Shown here: positions 25,359 through 33,765 of the stretch, piece by piece
Position numbering within the stretch: position 1 is the stretch's first letter
Layout: the number at the start of each line of letters is the position of its first letter
Assembly: GCF_002252475.1 (NCBI RefSeq)
Contig: NZ_NNRK01000017.1
Span: 1-64,000 of the forward strand
DNA: 64,000 nucleotides
Origin: Brucella rhizosphaerae
Lineage (GTDB): Bacteria; Pseudomonadota; Alphaproteobacteria; Rhizobiales; Rhizobiaceae
Direction of reading: 5' to 3'
Program-made: the position numbers and the translations under genes
The notes under the pieces: generated by a model
Database searches by the model: none
Told to the model about the DNA's origin: nothing
The model's input: only the letters and a program-made list of their open reading frames with translations

Positions 25359-26873
25359 ATGGCATTCACGCCCAAAGGAAAACACCTTGTTGCTGGCGAA
25401 TGGCTCGACGGAGCCGGCACTTTTCAGTCTGCACCAGCAAGTGGGCCTGCCCATTCTTTCGCAGTTGGAACTGTTGATGTGGTGAACCGCGCCTGCGAAG
25501 CTGCGGAAGATGCTTTCTGGACTTATGGCTATTCCAGCCGCGCCGAACGCGCCGCATTTCTGCGGGCGATCGCTGACGAAATTGAAGCCCGCATTGCTGA
25601 TATTGTTGTTATTGGTTCGCAGGAAACCGGCCTGCCGGAAGCACGCCTTCAGGGTGAAACCGGCCGTACGACCGGCCAGCTTCGTCTGTTCGCAGACCAT
25701 ATCGAAAAGGGCGATTATCTCGACCGCCGTTTTGATGCAGCACTTCCTGATCGTCAGCCAGCACCGCGCCCTGAGATTCGTCTCGTTCAGCGCCCAATCG
25801 GACCTGTTGCCGTTTTCGGCGCTTCCAACTTCCCGATGGCATTTTCGACTGCCGGTGGCGATACGGCAGCCGCACTTGCAGCCGGCTGCCCCGTTGTTGT
25901 GAAGGGCCATTCGGCTCATCCGGGCACTGGTGAAATCGTTGCTCAGGCCGTTGAAGCTGCTATCGCCAGGACTGGCGTTCATCCGGGTGTGTTCTCGCTC
26001 ATTCAGGGCGGACGTCGCGATGTCGGTCATGCGCTTGTGCAGCATCCGAATATTAAGGCTGTTGGCTTTACCGGTTCTCTCGGTGGGGGCCGTGCATTGT
26101 TCGATCTTTGCGCAGCGCGTCCGGAACCAATTCCTTTCTTTGGCGAGCTCGGTTCGGTCAACCCGATGTTCCTCTTGCCAGAAGCAATGAAGGCACGTGC
26201 CGAAACGCTTGGACAGGGCTGGGCCGGTTCGCTGACCATGGGTGCAGGACAGTTCTGTACCAATCCAGGCATTGCTGTTGTTCTCGACGGTGCTGACGCT
26301 GATCGCTTCACTGAAGCAACGGTTGAAGGCCTCAAGAAGGTTGGTCCGCAGACTATGCTGACCGATGGTATTGCACAGGCTTACCATGACGGTAAGGAGC
26401 GTTTTGATACGCGCAATGCCGTCAAGCCATTGTATGAAACCGAGTCATCGGGTCGTCAGGCTTCGCCAAATCTGTTTGAAACGACCGGCGAGCGTTTCCT
26501 GTCTGACCATGCTTTGGGCGAAGAAGTCTTTGGCCCTCTCGGTCTGGTTATTCGCGTTGGTTCTGTCGACGAGATGGAAAAGCTCGCTCGTGGCTTTGAA
26601 GGTCAGCTGACCACCACTATCCATATGGATGCTGGCGATCTGGAAGACGCACGCCGTCTTCTGCCTGTGCTGGAGCGTAAAGCCGGACGTGTGCTGGTCA
26701 ATGGCTTCCCAACCGGTGTGGAAGTTGTCGACTCGATGGTTCATGGTGGCCCATATCCGGCATCGACGAACTTCGGTGCGACGAGCGTTGGCACCATGTC
26801 CATTCGTCGCTTCCTGCGCCCTGTTTCTTATCAGAACTTCCCGCAGGGACTGCTGCCGGAAGATTTTGAATAG
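25359..26873 (+). CDS. 2-Oxoglutarate semialdehyde dehydrogenase (ALDH superfamily)
   Basis: 504 residues from the ATG with AGGAGG 8 nt upstream. Active-site residues are in place: Cys300 (GQFCTNPG), Glu263 (FFGELGSVNP) and Asn157 (ASNFPMAF), with the Rossmann stretch VGFTGSLGGG. The long N-terminal LPEARLQGETGRT segment is typical of NADP-preferring alpha-ketoglutarate-semialdehyde dehydrogenases from hydroxyproline and sugar-acid pathways. It would oxidise the deaminase product to 2-oxoglutarate, which enters the TCA cycle. It is followed by a strong terminator. Confidence 0.88.
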   Translation: MAFTPKGKHLVAGEWLDGAGTFQSAPASGPAHSFAVGTVDVVNRACEAAEDAFWTYGYSSRAERAAFLRAIADEIEARIADIVVIGSQETGLPEARLQGETGRTTGQLRLFADHIEKGDYLDRRFDAALPDRQPAPRPEIRLVQRPIGPVAVFGASNFPMAFSTAGGDTAAALAAGCPVVVKGHSAHPGTGEIVAQAVEAAIARTGVHPGVFSLIQGGRRDVGHALVQHPNIKAVGFTGSLGGGRALFDLCAARPEPIPFFGELGSVNPMFLLPEAMKARAETLGQGWAGSLTMGAGQFCTNPGIAVVLDGADADRFTEATVEGLKKVGPQTMLTDGIAQAYHDGKERFDTRNAVKPLYETESSGRQASPNLFETTGERFLSDHALGEEVFGPLGLVIRVGSVDEMEKLARGFEGQLTTTIHMDAGDLEDARRLLPVLERKAGRVLVNGFPTGVEVVDSMVHGGPYPASTNFGATSVGTMSIRRFLRPVSYQNFPQGLLPEDFE

Positions 26874-26899
26874 TCTTTTCGTGCGCATTAAAAACAGAA

Positions 26900-26924
26900 A
26901 GCCCCTCCTATGGAGGGGCTTTTT
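26900..26924. terminator. Terminator after the aldehyde dehydrogenase gene
   Basis: A 9-bp stem AGCCCCTCC / GGAGGGGCT with a 3-nt loop, then TTTT; an A-rich left flank makes it usable from both sides (the haem-binding gene is convergent). Confidence 0.88.
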
Positions 26925-26936
26925 ACGTTTGGATTG

Positions 26937-27830
26937 TTATTCATAAAGCGCCGCGGCCAATTTGCGGACCGCTTCAGCAGTCCTTGGACCAAATCCCAGC
27001 ATATATGGCCCCTCCAGCACGATCAGCGATTGATTCTGGGCTGCGGGTGTTCGCTGTAAGGCTTTCACAGAGAAAACGTCTTCGCGGGTTGGTCCCCCAT
27101 TGCCGTCTGAGAGCATGAGGACGACGTCTGGCTCCGCCTTGACCAGCCATTCTTCCGAGACGGGTTTGTAGCCTGAATAGACCGACAGTGGATTGATCCC
27201 ACCCGCATAGCGGATAAATGCGTCGGCCGCCGTGTCGCTACCCGCGCCACTTAACCGGGCGAGACCATGAAAGAAGACAACTTTTTTCTGTTTATCGGCT
27301 GATATCTTGCTGGCATAGGCTGTTGCCGCATCGAAGTCCTCTACGACTTTCTGCGTTAGCGCTTCGCCTTGCTTCTCAAGATCAAGTCTCTTTGCGATGA
27401 GCCCTATCTTTCTGATGAGGCCATCGCGGCTGTTATCGACTGGCACATAGAGGATCTCGACCGCCGACTGGTTGAGCACATCTGTCGTTTCAGGTGGCCC
27501 GATATCTTCTGATGCAATGATCAGGTCGGTATTAAGCGCGAGAATGCCTTCAGGAGACAGGCTTCGGCGATAGCCGACATTGGTCTTGTTTGCGGTTTCG
27601 TCGGGGTATTTGCTGCTGCGGTCGACCGCGACAACCTTATCGCCCGCACCAAGCGCGAATATGATTTCTGTGACGTCAGGTCCAAGCGATACAATGCGTT
27701 GGGCGTTTCTGTTTTCCGCAGCAGCTGACGATTGAGCCATGAGTTGCACGCCGATGAGAAAGATTGATGCGAGCAGAGTTTTTTCGATGCTACGCAGTAG
27801 GTAAGCCCAGATTTTTATTGAGAAATGCAC
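26937..27830 (-). CDS. Haem ABC transporter periplasmic binding protein (HmuT/BhuT-like)
   Basis: About 297 residues if the GTG at 27830 is used; the open frame continues to a TTG at 27896 without a better ribosome-binding site, so the start is uncertain. A hydrophobic signal segment (LLASIFLIGVQLMAQSSAAA) precedes a cluster A-II (TroA-like) protein with RIVSLGPDVTEIIFALGAGDKVVAVD, a long backbone helix and VSEEWLVKAEPDVVLML. These are typical of haemin-binding HmuT. No permease or ATPase gene for haem lies in this window, so it either works with a distant hmuUV pair or is a paralogue. Confidence 0.8.
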   Translation of the reverse strand: MHFSIKIWAYLLRSIEKTLLASIFLIGVQLMAQSSAAAENRNAQRIVSLGPDVTEIIFALGAGDKVVAVDRSSKYPDETANKTNVGYRRSLSPEGILALNTDLIIASEDIGPPETTDVLNQSAVEILYVPVDNSRDGLIRKIGLIAKRLDLEKQGEALTQKVVEDFDAATAYASKISADKQKKVVFFHGLARLSGAGSDTAADAFIRYAGGINPLSVYSGYKPVSEEWLVKAEPDVVLMLSDGNGGPTREDVFSVKALQRTPAAQNQSLIVLEGPYMLGFGPRTAEAVRKLAAALYE

Positions 27831-27982
27831 GGTTTCTTGATCCGATTGTTGGCATGAACTGACCAAAAATCTATTTAATATGAGTAAGATAATCAAGTTA
27901 TTTCAGCTGTCGTTTTATGGACGCGCGAAGTGCAGGCGCGTCTTTCCGATCCAAATGCCGGTTCTCCCTTTTCGGGACACTT

Positions 27983-29299
27983 TTAGCTGATGGATGCTTT
28001 TGACTTGCGAAGGGAGTATTTCTTCACAAGACGGAAGCTTTGCTTTGTCGTCGGGCGGCTGGATGAGTCCACCAATGCTGATAAAGCACGCGCATAATCG
28101 AGTACCAGTCCCGGTGTCCATGCCATGGATTCTGCTCGCTTACGCATAAGGCCTGCAGCCCATAGTTCTGGAAATACGATAGCCTGAAGTGCCTTGAAAA
28201 CAGGCCATCTGTGCTCACGATAAACACCTTCGAGCGCTGCATCCAATGCATCCGCAACAGCACTGGAACAGTTCCTGTTCGTCAGGTTGTAAGTGTCATT
28301 TGCCCTGTAATGCTTCCAGAATGTCCTGAGCCGCGATGCATCGATATTATTGATTTCGACTTGCACAGTTGACGGACACCATTCGCCAGACTCGACCTCG
28401 TAGCTTTGCAAAAACCGACCGGCGACGTTGTTGTCGGCGGTTGCACGCAAGGTACGGCTGAATTCGTCCGGATTGCGGTCGATTTCGGCTGCGGGATAGT
28501 GGCTGATATAAAGATCAGGCGTCATTTCCAGCGCCGCATGTCCTGTCGAGATAACACCGCTGCTATCAATAGCTGCGATATAGCGGTTGATCGCTCTTTG
28601 CCGGAGCGACGTCATTGCGGTGCCCGTGGGCGTCCAGACATGCACGATAAGTTTTTTGCGGTTTCTGGCACTCCGCTTGCGGTAAAGCATTGCTGCACGT
28701 TGGTTGAACGGGTTTCTGCTGAGAATGCTCGTCAGCGATGCATCTGCTTCCAACCGCTTTATTCGGAAAGCGATGCTGAGCAAACCAACACCTGTCAGAA
28801 TGAGAACTGCGCCAACATTTGTGCCGACCGTGCCCTCATACCATGTCGGCCACGGCTGAAGCGTTGCTATTGCGAGCAGGACTTCGACGATGCCGCCGAC
28901 CAAGCCGACTTTCCAGCGGGGATATCTTACCACCCAGGCACTGCCGATGCGTACTATGCCATCGATGAGGAAACACAGCCCAAAAAGGACTGCGAGCGCA
29001 AAGTTGCTTGCCGGTGTTGAACTGATGATGAGGATGCTTACACCAAGAAGGGCTACGCCCTGCACAATGCGCATTCTGCGGGCTGTTCCATAGCTTGCAA
29101 TGGCGGCGAAAAGGCACAATGCGGCTTCGGGCAGGAGAAAATAGCCAAAAAGACGGGCAGGGATAACTGTTTTGCCGTCAAGTGCATCGATGACAATCAG
29201 TGCTCCCCCGACAATCCAGAGAACGGCGATAGCCAACAGAATTCTCCAGTGCCGCTGAATAATTTCGCGGCCCAGAAGTAGAAACAGTATTCGTATCAC
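27983..29299 (-). CDS. Membrane protein with HdeD-like N-terminus and a permuted papain-like C-terminus
   Basis: 438 residues from GTG 29299 (GGAG 7 nt upstream); a TTG five codons earlier is possible. Residues ~10-185 hold six predicted membrane helices resembling the HdeD/DUF308 family. The cytoplasmic or periplasmic C-terminal ~250 residues contain STGHAAL (His254) well before NRNCSSAV (Cys344). The His-before-Cys order is the arrangement of circularly permuted papain-fold hydrolases (PPPDE/LRAT/YiiX-like), so a cysteine hydrolase or acyl-transfer activity is possible. I do not recognise a characterised homologue. It stands alone between the haem protein and a small stress gene. Confidence 0.6.
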   Translation of the reverse strand: MIRILFLLLGREIIQRHWRILLAIAVLWIVGGALIVIDALDGKTVIPARLFGYFLLPEAALCLFAAIASYGTARRMRIVQGVALLGVSILIISSTPASNFALAVLFGLCFLIDGIVRIGSAWVVRYPRWKVGLVGGIVEVLLAIATLQPWPTWYEGTVGTNVGAVLILTGVGLLSIAFRIKRLEADASLTSILSRNPFNQRAAMLYRKRSARNRKKLIVHVWTPTGTAMTSLRQRAINRYIAAIDSSGVISTGHAALEMTPDLYISHYPAAEIDRNPDEFSRTLRATADNNVAGRFLQSYEVESGEWCPSTVQVEINNIDASRLRTFWKHYRANDTYNLTNRNCSSAVADALDAALEGVYREHRWPVFKALQAIVFPELWAAGLMRKRAESMAWTPGLVLDYARALSALVDSSSRPTTKQSFRLVKKYSLRKSKASIS

Positions 29300-29430
29300 C
29301 CCACCACTCCGCAAACATTCAACGCATTTGTTAATAGCCGCAAAGAGGGGGGCATTTCAATGTAAAAGGCTTCTAAAATAGCCTCTTTACCAGAATGGTT
29401 GGCTTGTCAGATTATTCTTATGAAATAAAA

Positions 29431-29451
29431 AAGCCCCGCCTGGCGGGGCTT
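29431..29451. terminator. Terminator downstream of the GlsB-like gene
   Basis: A 9-bp stem AAGCCCCGC / GCGGGGCTT with a 3-nt loop, flanked by A-rich sequence on the left, which becomes a T-run on the minus strand. Confidence 0.85.
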
Positions 29452-29472
29452 TAATTCATTGCAAAGTCAGCG

Positions 29473-29721
29473 TTAACTGATCGCTCGCCCGACCCAGATC
29501 AGGATACATGCGCCGATGAAGCCCGCCAATAGATAGCCGAGCCAGCCACCGAACGACACGCCCAGAAAGCCAAAGATAAAGCTGGCAATTGCCGCGCCGA
29601 TGATGCCAAGAATAATGTTCATGAATAGGCCTGTGTTGCTATTCATGAAGTTGGATGCAATCCACCCCGCAAGGCCGCCAATAATGATTGCAGCAATCCA
29701 GCCTACACCTGCTTCACCCAT
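29473..29721 (-). CDS. GlsB/YeaQ/YmgE-family small membrane protein
   Basis: 82 residues, glycine-rich, with three hydrophobic segments: IAAIIIGGLAGWIASNFM, then NIILGIIGAAIASFIFGFLG and GWLGYLLAGFIGACILIWVG. This is the transglycosylase-associated / general-stress membrane family. GGGAGAA precedes the ATG. It is a single-gene unit closed by a terminator. The molecular role is not known for the family; induction under stress is typical. Confidence 0.88.
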   Translation of the reverse strand: MGEAGVGWIAAIIIGGLAGWIASNFMNSNTGLFMNIILGIIGAAIASFIFGFLGVSFGGWLGYLLAGFIGACILIWVGRAIS

Positions 29722-29809
29722 TTTATTCTCCCTATCTAATATGATGTATATGGATATGTATCAGCTCGTGATTTCGGCAAGGGGTGAAATCATCAGGTAA
29801 GTTGAGACA

Positions 29810-30649
29810 TCACCCCACCAGCCGATTTGCGAGAGCTTGTTCCAGGCTTTCGCGTTCGGCGGCGGTTAGTTCCAGCCTTTCAAACTGATCGTCAAGCAGT
29901 ACAGGCAGCACAGACCGCGTATTATGGGTAGGGACGGCTGCAAGACCGAAGGTCTCATCGCTTTTCTCGTCATAATAAAGATACGGAACTTCATCTTTCG
30001 AAAAGCTGGAAAGGACGGTTCGCTTTTTCGGCTGCTCAACCAAAGGCGTGTAGCCGAGCTTTACACGCCCCATACTCTCTTTGCGGGAAACGATCTTTGC
30101 CCAGCACAGTTGCATCAGCGAAGCTGTTTTGGTCGCCGAGATCGATTTTGAAATCAGTGAAAAACGCTTGATGAAGAGAATGCTGCTACCAATCATGATG
30201 CCCACGAGCACAACGCCAACGGAGAGACGGTTCCAGAACTCATCCAGTGCAAGCGTCAGAGTTGCATTATTAGGGTTCGATTTTTGCACCACAACATCGG
30301 TTTCATAGTCACCGCTGGAGAGGCTAAGGAAGGAAAAGTCGACGGATTTCAGTTTGTTTTCGCCGTCATATCTGTAGGAGAGCATCGCCTTGCACTCGGT
30401 AATCATTTTCTTAGAACGGCAGTTTCCATCAAAGATGGTAGCGTCCTCAATGATCAATGGATCATTCTTGATGAGGTAACCAGAGTACAACCCTGGTCCC
30501 CACGCAACTGTAACAACAACAGATATGAGCGCAAAAACTATCGCGAAAAACAGCAGCCTCCATTTGTCTGCAAAGCCATGCTTTTTCACTTTGATTGGGC
30601 GGACAGGGAGGACACCAGACAAATCTGGCAATGTGTAATTATCACTCAT
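29810..30649 (-). CDS. Uncharacterised two-helix membrane protein
   Basis: 279 residues from the ATG at 30649; a GTG at 30712 would add 21 residues. One membrane helix follows a short N-terminal tail (LLFFAIVFALISVVVTVAW) and a second lies in the middle (VGVVLVGIMIGSSILFI). Between them is an extracytoplasmic region of ~95 residues with two cysteines (GNCRSKK...TECKAML) that could form a disulphide. The layout resembles DUF3592-type proteins. The C-terminal half is cytoplasmic with VPYLYYDEKSDETFGLAAVP and an acidic helix. No function is proposed. Confidence 0.6.
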   Translation of the reverse strand: MSDNYTLPDLSGVLPVRPIKVKKHGFADKWRLLFFAIVFALISVVVTVAWGPGLYSGYLIKNDPLIIEDATIFDGNCRSKKMITECKAMLSYRYDGENKLKSVDFSFLSLSSGDYETDVVVQKSNPNNATLTLALDEFWNRLSVGVVLVGIMIGSSILFIKRFSLISKSISATKTASLMQLCWAKIVSRKESMGRVKLGYTPLVEQPKKRTVLSSFSKDEVPYLYYDEKSDETFGLAAVPTHNTRSVLPVLLDDQFERLELTAAERESLEQALANRLVG

Positions 30650-30767
30650 AGATTTAACATCTTTGGTTATTGGGAGGGGAGATGTGTCATCTAGCGGAGT
30701 ATTAGGTGGCACTTAAATAATTTTATCCGCCTTTCCAGTAACGTAAGGTTACGACCTGTATGTTTAC

Positions 30768-30787
30768 GGGAGGCAAGCTTACCTCCC
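30768..30787. other. Inverted repeat in the divergent region before the PRC-barrel gene
   Basis: GGGAGG and CCTCCC enclose CAAGCTTA. It is the only clear structure in the 275-base gap 30650-30924, which must carry both divergent promoters. It could be an operator or an old transcription end. Confidence 0.4.
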
Positions 30788-30924
30788 AACAAACAGCTGG
30801 TTGAATATTATTTGCAAGATATCGCGCAATTGCATCAGCTATGCAGTTTTATCGGAACCAATATCTATCCGGGCGCATTTTGATGGTGACAACCACGTCA
30901 TGAAGTCGTTCTGGAGAATAAATA

Positions 30925-31329
30925 ATGCGTCGTATTATTCTGGCTGCCGCTGCAGGTCTCGCTATGATTTCCTTTGCCAATGCACAAACTGCTACAATGA
31001 CAGAGGAAACACAAACAGAAGTATTTGTTACTGCGAAACCGACTGATGTCCTCAGCTACAACCTGGTGGGTCTTAGCATTCTGAATGGCGACAATACGAA
31101 CATCGGCGAAATCAAGGATCTTATAATCTCGGACGGGCAGTTGTCCGGATATATAGTGTCCGTGGGTGGCTTTTTGGGTGTGGGTGAAAAATACGTCGTC
31201 GTCAGCCCGGAAGCTGTGGACATCACTTACTTCGATGATGAGAAAAAATGGTCTGCCGTGATGAACTCCACCAAGGAGGAAATTCAGAAGGCTCCAGAGT
31301 TCAAATACGAGGGTCGCTGGGCCAAGTAG
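30925..31329 (+). CDS. Secreted PRC-barrel domain protein
   Basis: 134 residues with a signal peptide (cleavage after ANA, about residue 20). The body is a PRC-barrel: LVGLSILNGDNTNIGEIKDLIIS, then LSGYIVSVGGFLGVGEKYVVVSPEAV. Small exported PRC-barrel proteins are common in Rhizobiales. They are thought to be stress or envelope proteins; no enzymatic role is visible. GGAGAATAA precedes the ATG, and a strong terminator follows. Confidence 0.85.
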   Translation: MRRIILAAAAGLAMISFANAQTATMTEETQTEVFVTAKPTDVLSYNLVGLSILNGDNTNIGEIKDLIISDGQLSGYIVSVGGFLGVGEKYVVVSPEAVDITYFDDEKKWSAVMNSTKEEIQKAPEFKYEGRWAK

Positions 31330-31374
31330 GGCTTCTTTTGCCGATTAGTGCAGTGTTGTGCTTTGGCTGAAATA

Positions 31375-31407
31375 ACGAGCGGAACAGTTCTCTGTTTCGC
31401 TCGTTTT
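31375..31407 (+). terminator. Terminator after the PRC-barrel gene
   Basis: A 13-bp stem ACGAGCGGAACAG / CTGTTTCGCTCGT (one G-T pair) with a 4-nt loop, followed by TTTT. Confidence 0.87.
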
Positions 31408-31548
31408 CGTTATAGAGTGGGAGACGTGTCAACCGATCACAACGGAATAGAAAACACTGAGATTTTTCAGTTTCTTCCCGTGTTCGACGAAATCGCAGCC
31501 GAGTTCTTGTCCCGTCCGACAATCGCGTCTTCATGATTGCGCCCTGCG

Positions 31549-32109
31549 TTAACTCTCGCGCATCCGATTTCCGAAATTCACGAATATGAATTGACCTACA
31601 TAGGCGGCGATAGCTGCTTTGAGCAGATCACCAGGCACGAACGCGAGATCTCCGACTAACGCCGCCAAAGGAGATAGGCCAACATAGACGATGAGCCAGG
31701 CGACACCGAACAGGTGGTCGATGACGACGCCTATTGTCGCTGCAAAGAAAAAGCCCGTGAAAGTTTTCCAGCCGCCCTTGGTTCCTCGCGCCACTTTGTC
31801 GGAAATCCAGCCGGTCACAAATGCAGCCGGCAGGAAACCAACGAGATATCCAGCTGTTGGGCTGAGGAAGATGCCGAGGCCGCCTCGGCCTCCAGCCAAA
31901 ACGGGTAGACCGATTGCGACGAGTGCGATCAGCAACAAGACTGAAAGTGTGCCTCCGCGTGCGCCCAATACGACACCAGCGAGCAGGACCCCTAAACTTT
32001 GCGCGTGAATAGGGACAGGCACGAAGGTCAGCATAATCGGCGGTATCAAGCCCAGCACCACGATGATTGCTGTAAATAGCGCGATCATAACCAAAGATCT
32101 CGTTTGCAC
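31549..32109 (-). CDS. bioY: Biotin ECF transporter S component BioY
   Basis: 186 residues, hydrophobic, with six predicted helices and the BioY signature GGRGGLGIFLSPTAGYLVGF. It binds biotin with high affinity in the inner membrane. The start is GTG 32109 with AGAAGG upstream. It is the last gene of bioM-bioN-bioY, 62 bases after bioN. BioY can work alone at low capacity; with BioMN it forms the energy-coupled importer. Confidence 0.92.
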   Translation of the reverse strand: MQTRSLVMIALFTAIIVVLGLIPPIMLTFVPVPIHAQSLGVLLAGVVLGARGGTLSVLLLIALVAIGLPVLAGGRGGLGIFLSPTAGYLVGFLPAAFVTGWISDKVARGTKGGWKTFTGFFFAATIGVVIDHLFGVAWLIVYVGLSPLAALVGDLAFVPGDLLKAAIAAYVGQFIFVNFGNRMRES

Positions 32110-32171
32110 GTCTTGTACCTTCTTGCTGTCGCATATTGGGCCGAAGCAGTTATGCGCTTACGTGTCTATGC

Positions 32172-32789
32172 TTAATTCTGTTTGCCCGGTTCATTGCGGA
32201 TGCATCTTGCATCGATGGCATTGGCAATTTCGTCTGCACTTTGTAGCGTGCCAATTACCATTGGTACGATCACTGTGGATAGCCGCATTTTCAGCCCTCG
32301 TGCGCGATGAGCTTCCGCTACTGATCTGTAGCGCGCGTGTACCTCGGGAACGAAGCGGATCACCAGTCCGATGGCCAGTCCGATATCGCGGGCATTACCT
32401 ATCCCAATCGCCTCAAACGGTCGAGCGGCTTTGGTTATCGTGTCAATAAACTGGCCAATCGTGGTGGTGGCAGTGATCACGGCAGCAAAGAGGGTCAACG
32501 ATCCCAGCCGCATCAGAACAATCGAAGCCGCTTGAACACTGTCCGCATATGCGGTCCAAATCACCACCACGGCAATCGTCAGCAGAAGCGGCCATGATTT
32601 CAGCCACTGGGCAACTGCGGTTCGGCTCGAGATTAGCGAGCCAGCGACTACCAACGCGGTTACAACTCCCAGAGTTGCAGGAGATTTGAGGATAAACAGA
32701 ACGATACTTAACCCGAAAAGGGCAATGAGTTTGACCGCGGGCGGTAATCGGTGGATCGGCCCATCGCCGCGGGCTTCATAAAAGTTCAT
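32172..32789 (-). CDS. bioN: Biotin ECF transporter transmembrane component BioN
   Basis: 205 residues with about five membrane helices and the coupling motif of EcfT proteins near the C-terminus (AEAHRARGLKMRL, the Ala-Arg-Gly motif that touches the ATPase). It links BioY to the ATPase BioM. The ATG overlaps the bioM stop by 4 bases. Confidence 0.9.
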   Translation of the reverse strand: MNFYEARGDGPIHRLPPAVKLIALFGLSIVLFILKSPATLGVVTALVVAGSLISSRTAVAQWLKSWPLLLTIAVVVIWTAYADSVQAASIVLMRLGSLTLFAAVITATTTIGQFIDTITKAARPFEAIGIGNARDIGLAIGLVIRFVPEVHARYRSVAEAHRARGLKMRLSTVIVPMVIGTLQSADEIANAIDARCIRNEPGKQN

Positions 32790-33463
32790 GATGCGAGTGC
32801 CAGATAATGGGCAATCGTCTTGTCGGCTGGACCGTCATCGATCAGCTTGCCCTGATGGAAGAGCAGTACACGGTCGAAACCTGAAAGCAGGGTTAGATCA
32901 TGGCTGACCACGATAACGTTCTCTTCAAGATCACGAATGGTGCGTTCGACGATATTTCTGTTTCTCAAATCAAGCTGATTGGTTGGTTCGTCCATTATGA
33001 CAATATCGGGAGATGTAACGAGGACTGAAGCGAGCGCTGCAAGCTGAAGTTCGCCACCGGATAACTCATGCGCCCTGCGCTCTGCCAGATGAGTAATCCC
33101 GATACGATTCAGTGCGTTCGACACTGCATCGGTCACTTCCAGCTTACTGAGCCGACGGGATTGCAAGCCCAACGCGATATCGTCTTTTATCAGCGGCAGT
33201 ACGATTTGGTTTGCCGGGTTCTGGAAGATATAGCCAACGGCGGCACGAACCTTCGTACCGTCGGCGGCTGTATCGTAGCCATTTGTTACAACACGTCCCG
33301 ATGATGGAAGAACCAGCCCGTTCACCATGCGTGAAAATGTGGTCTTTCCCGACCCGTTCAAGCCGATGATGCCGATACGCCGTTCCGAAAGCTCGAGTGA
33401 AAGCGGTTCGAGAACCACCTTATCGGCAAACTTCGCTTCAGCTCTATCAAACAGAATGTCCAA
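32786..33463 (-). CDS. bioM: Biotin ECF transporter ATPase BioM
   Basis: 225 residues with Walker A GLNGSGKTT, Q-loop YIFQNPANQIVLPL, signature LSGGELQLAALASVL and Walker B DIVIMDEPTNQLD, matching ECF-type ATPases. The start is TTG 33463 with AGGA 8 nt upstream; no ATG gives a sensible alternative. First gene of the operon. I looked for a BioR-type box (TTATNNATAA) upstream and did not find one. Confidence 0.9.
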   Translation of the reverse strand: MDILFDRAEAKFADKVVLEPLSLELSERRIGIIGLNGSGKTTFSRMVNGLVLPSSGRVVTNGYDTAADGTKVRAAVGYIFQNPANQIVLPLIKDDIALGLQSRRLSKLEVTDAVSNALNRIGITHLAERRAHELSGGELQLAALASVLVTSPDIVIMDEPTNQLDLRNRNIVERTIRDLEENVIVVSHDLTLLSGFDRVLLFHQGKLIDDGPADKTIAHYLALAS

Positions 33464-33765
33464 CTCTTGATCCTACACATTTCGACTTTGCTTTGCCCTT
33501 CGCAGAAGTGGTGGTCAAGGCATTCAATGAAATAGGGGCTGTTAAAGCGGGTTATCAAACGTTGCAATGAGAGCATTTATACATCCAGTCCCGCATTATT
33601 GGATTGCACTACCTTTGCAAAAGTTTCAACAAAACGACGGTGACATCGTCGTTTTGAATAAATTACTCCCACAAAATTTGTCATATCAAAGGCTTGAACG
33701 GTTGATCCATCAGTGGAACTCTGATCATCTTATATGAAGGCGTGACTTAGGGAGGGGATCGCTGA
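33464..33765. other. Divergent intergenic region between bioM and the amidohydrolase gene
   Basis: About 300 bases without a gene. The main structure is a perfect 10-bp hairpin, CAAAACGACG / CGTCGTTTTG with a 7-nt loop (33630-33656), which may be a leader structure or an operator. Promoters for both directions must lie here. Confidence 0.5.

Noticed and set aside
25341-26387. 348-codon open frame on the minus strand opposite the aldehyde dehydrogenase
   Set aside because: A shadow of the dehydrogenase reading frame, with low-complexity antisense composition and no recognisable motif.
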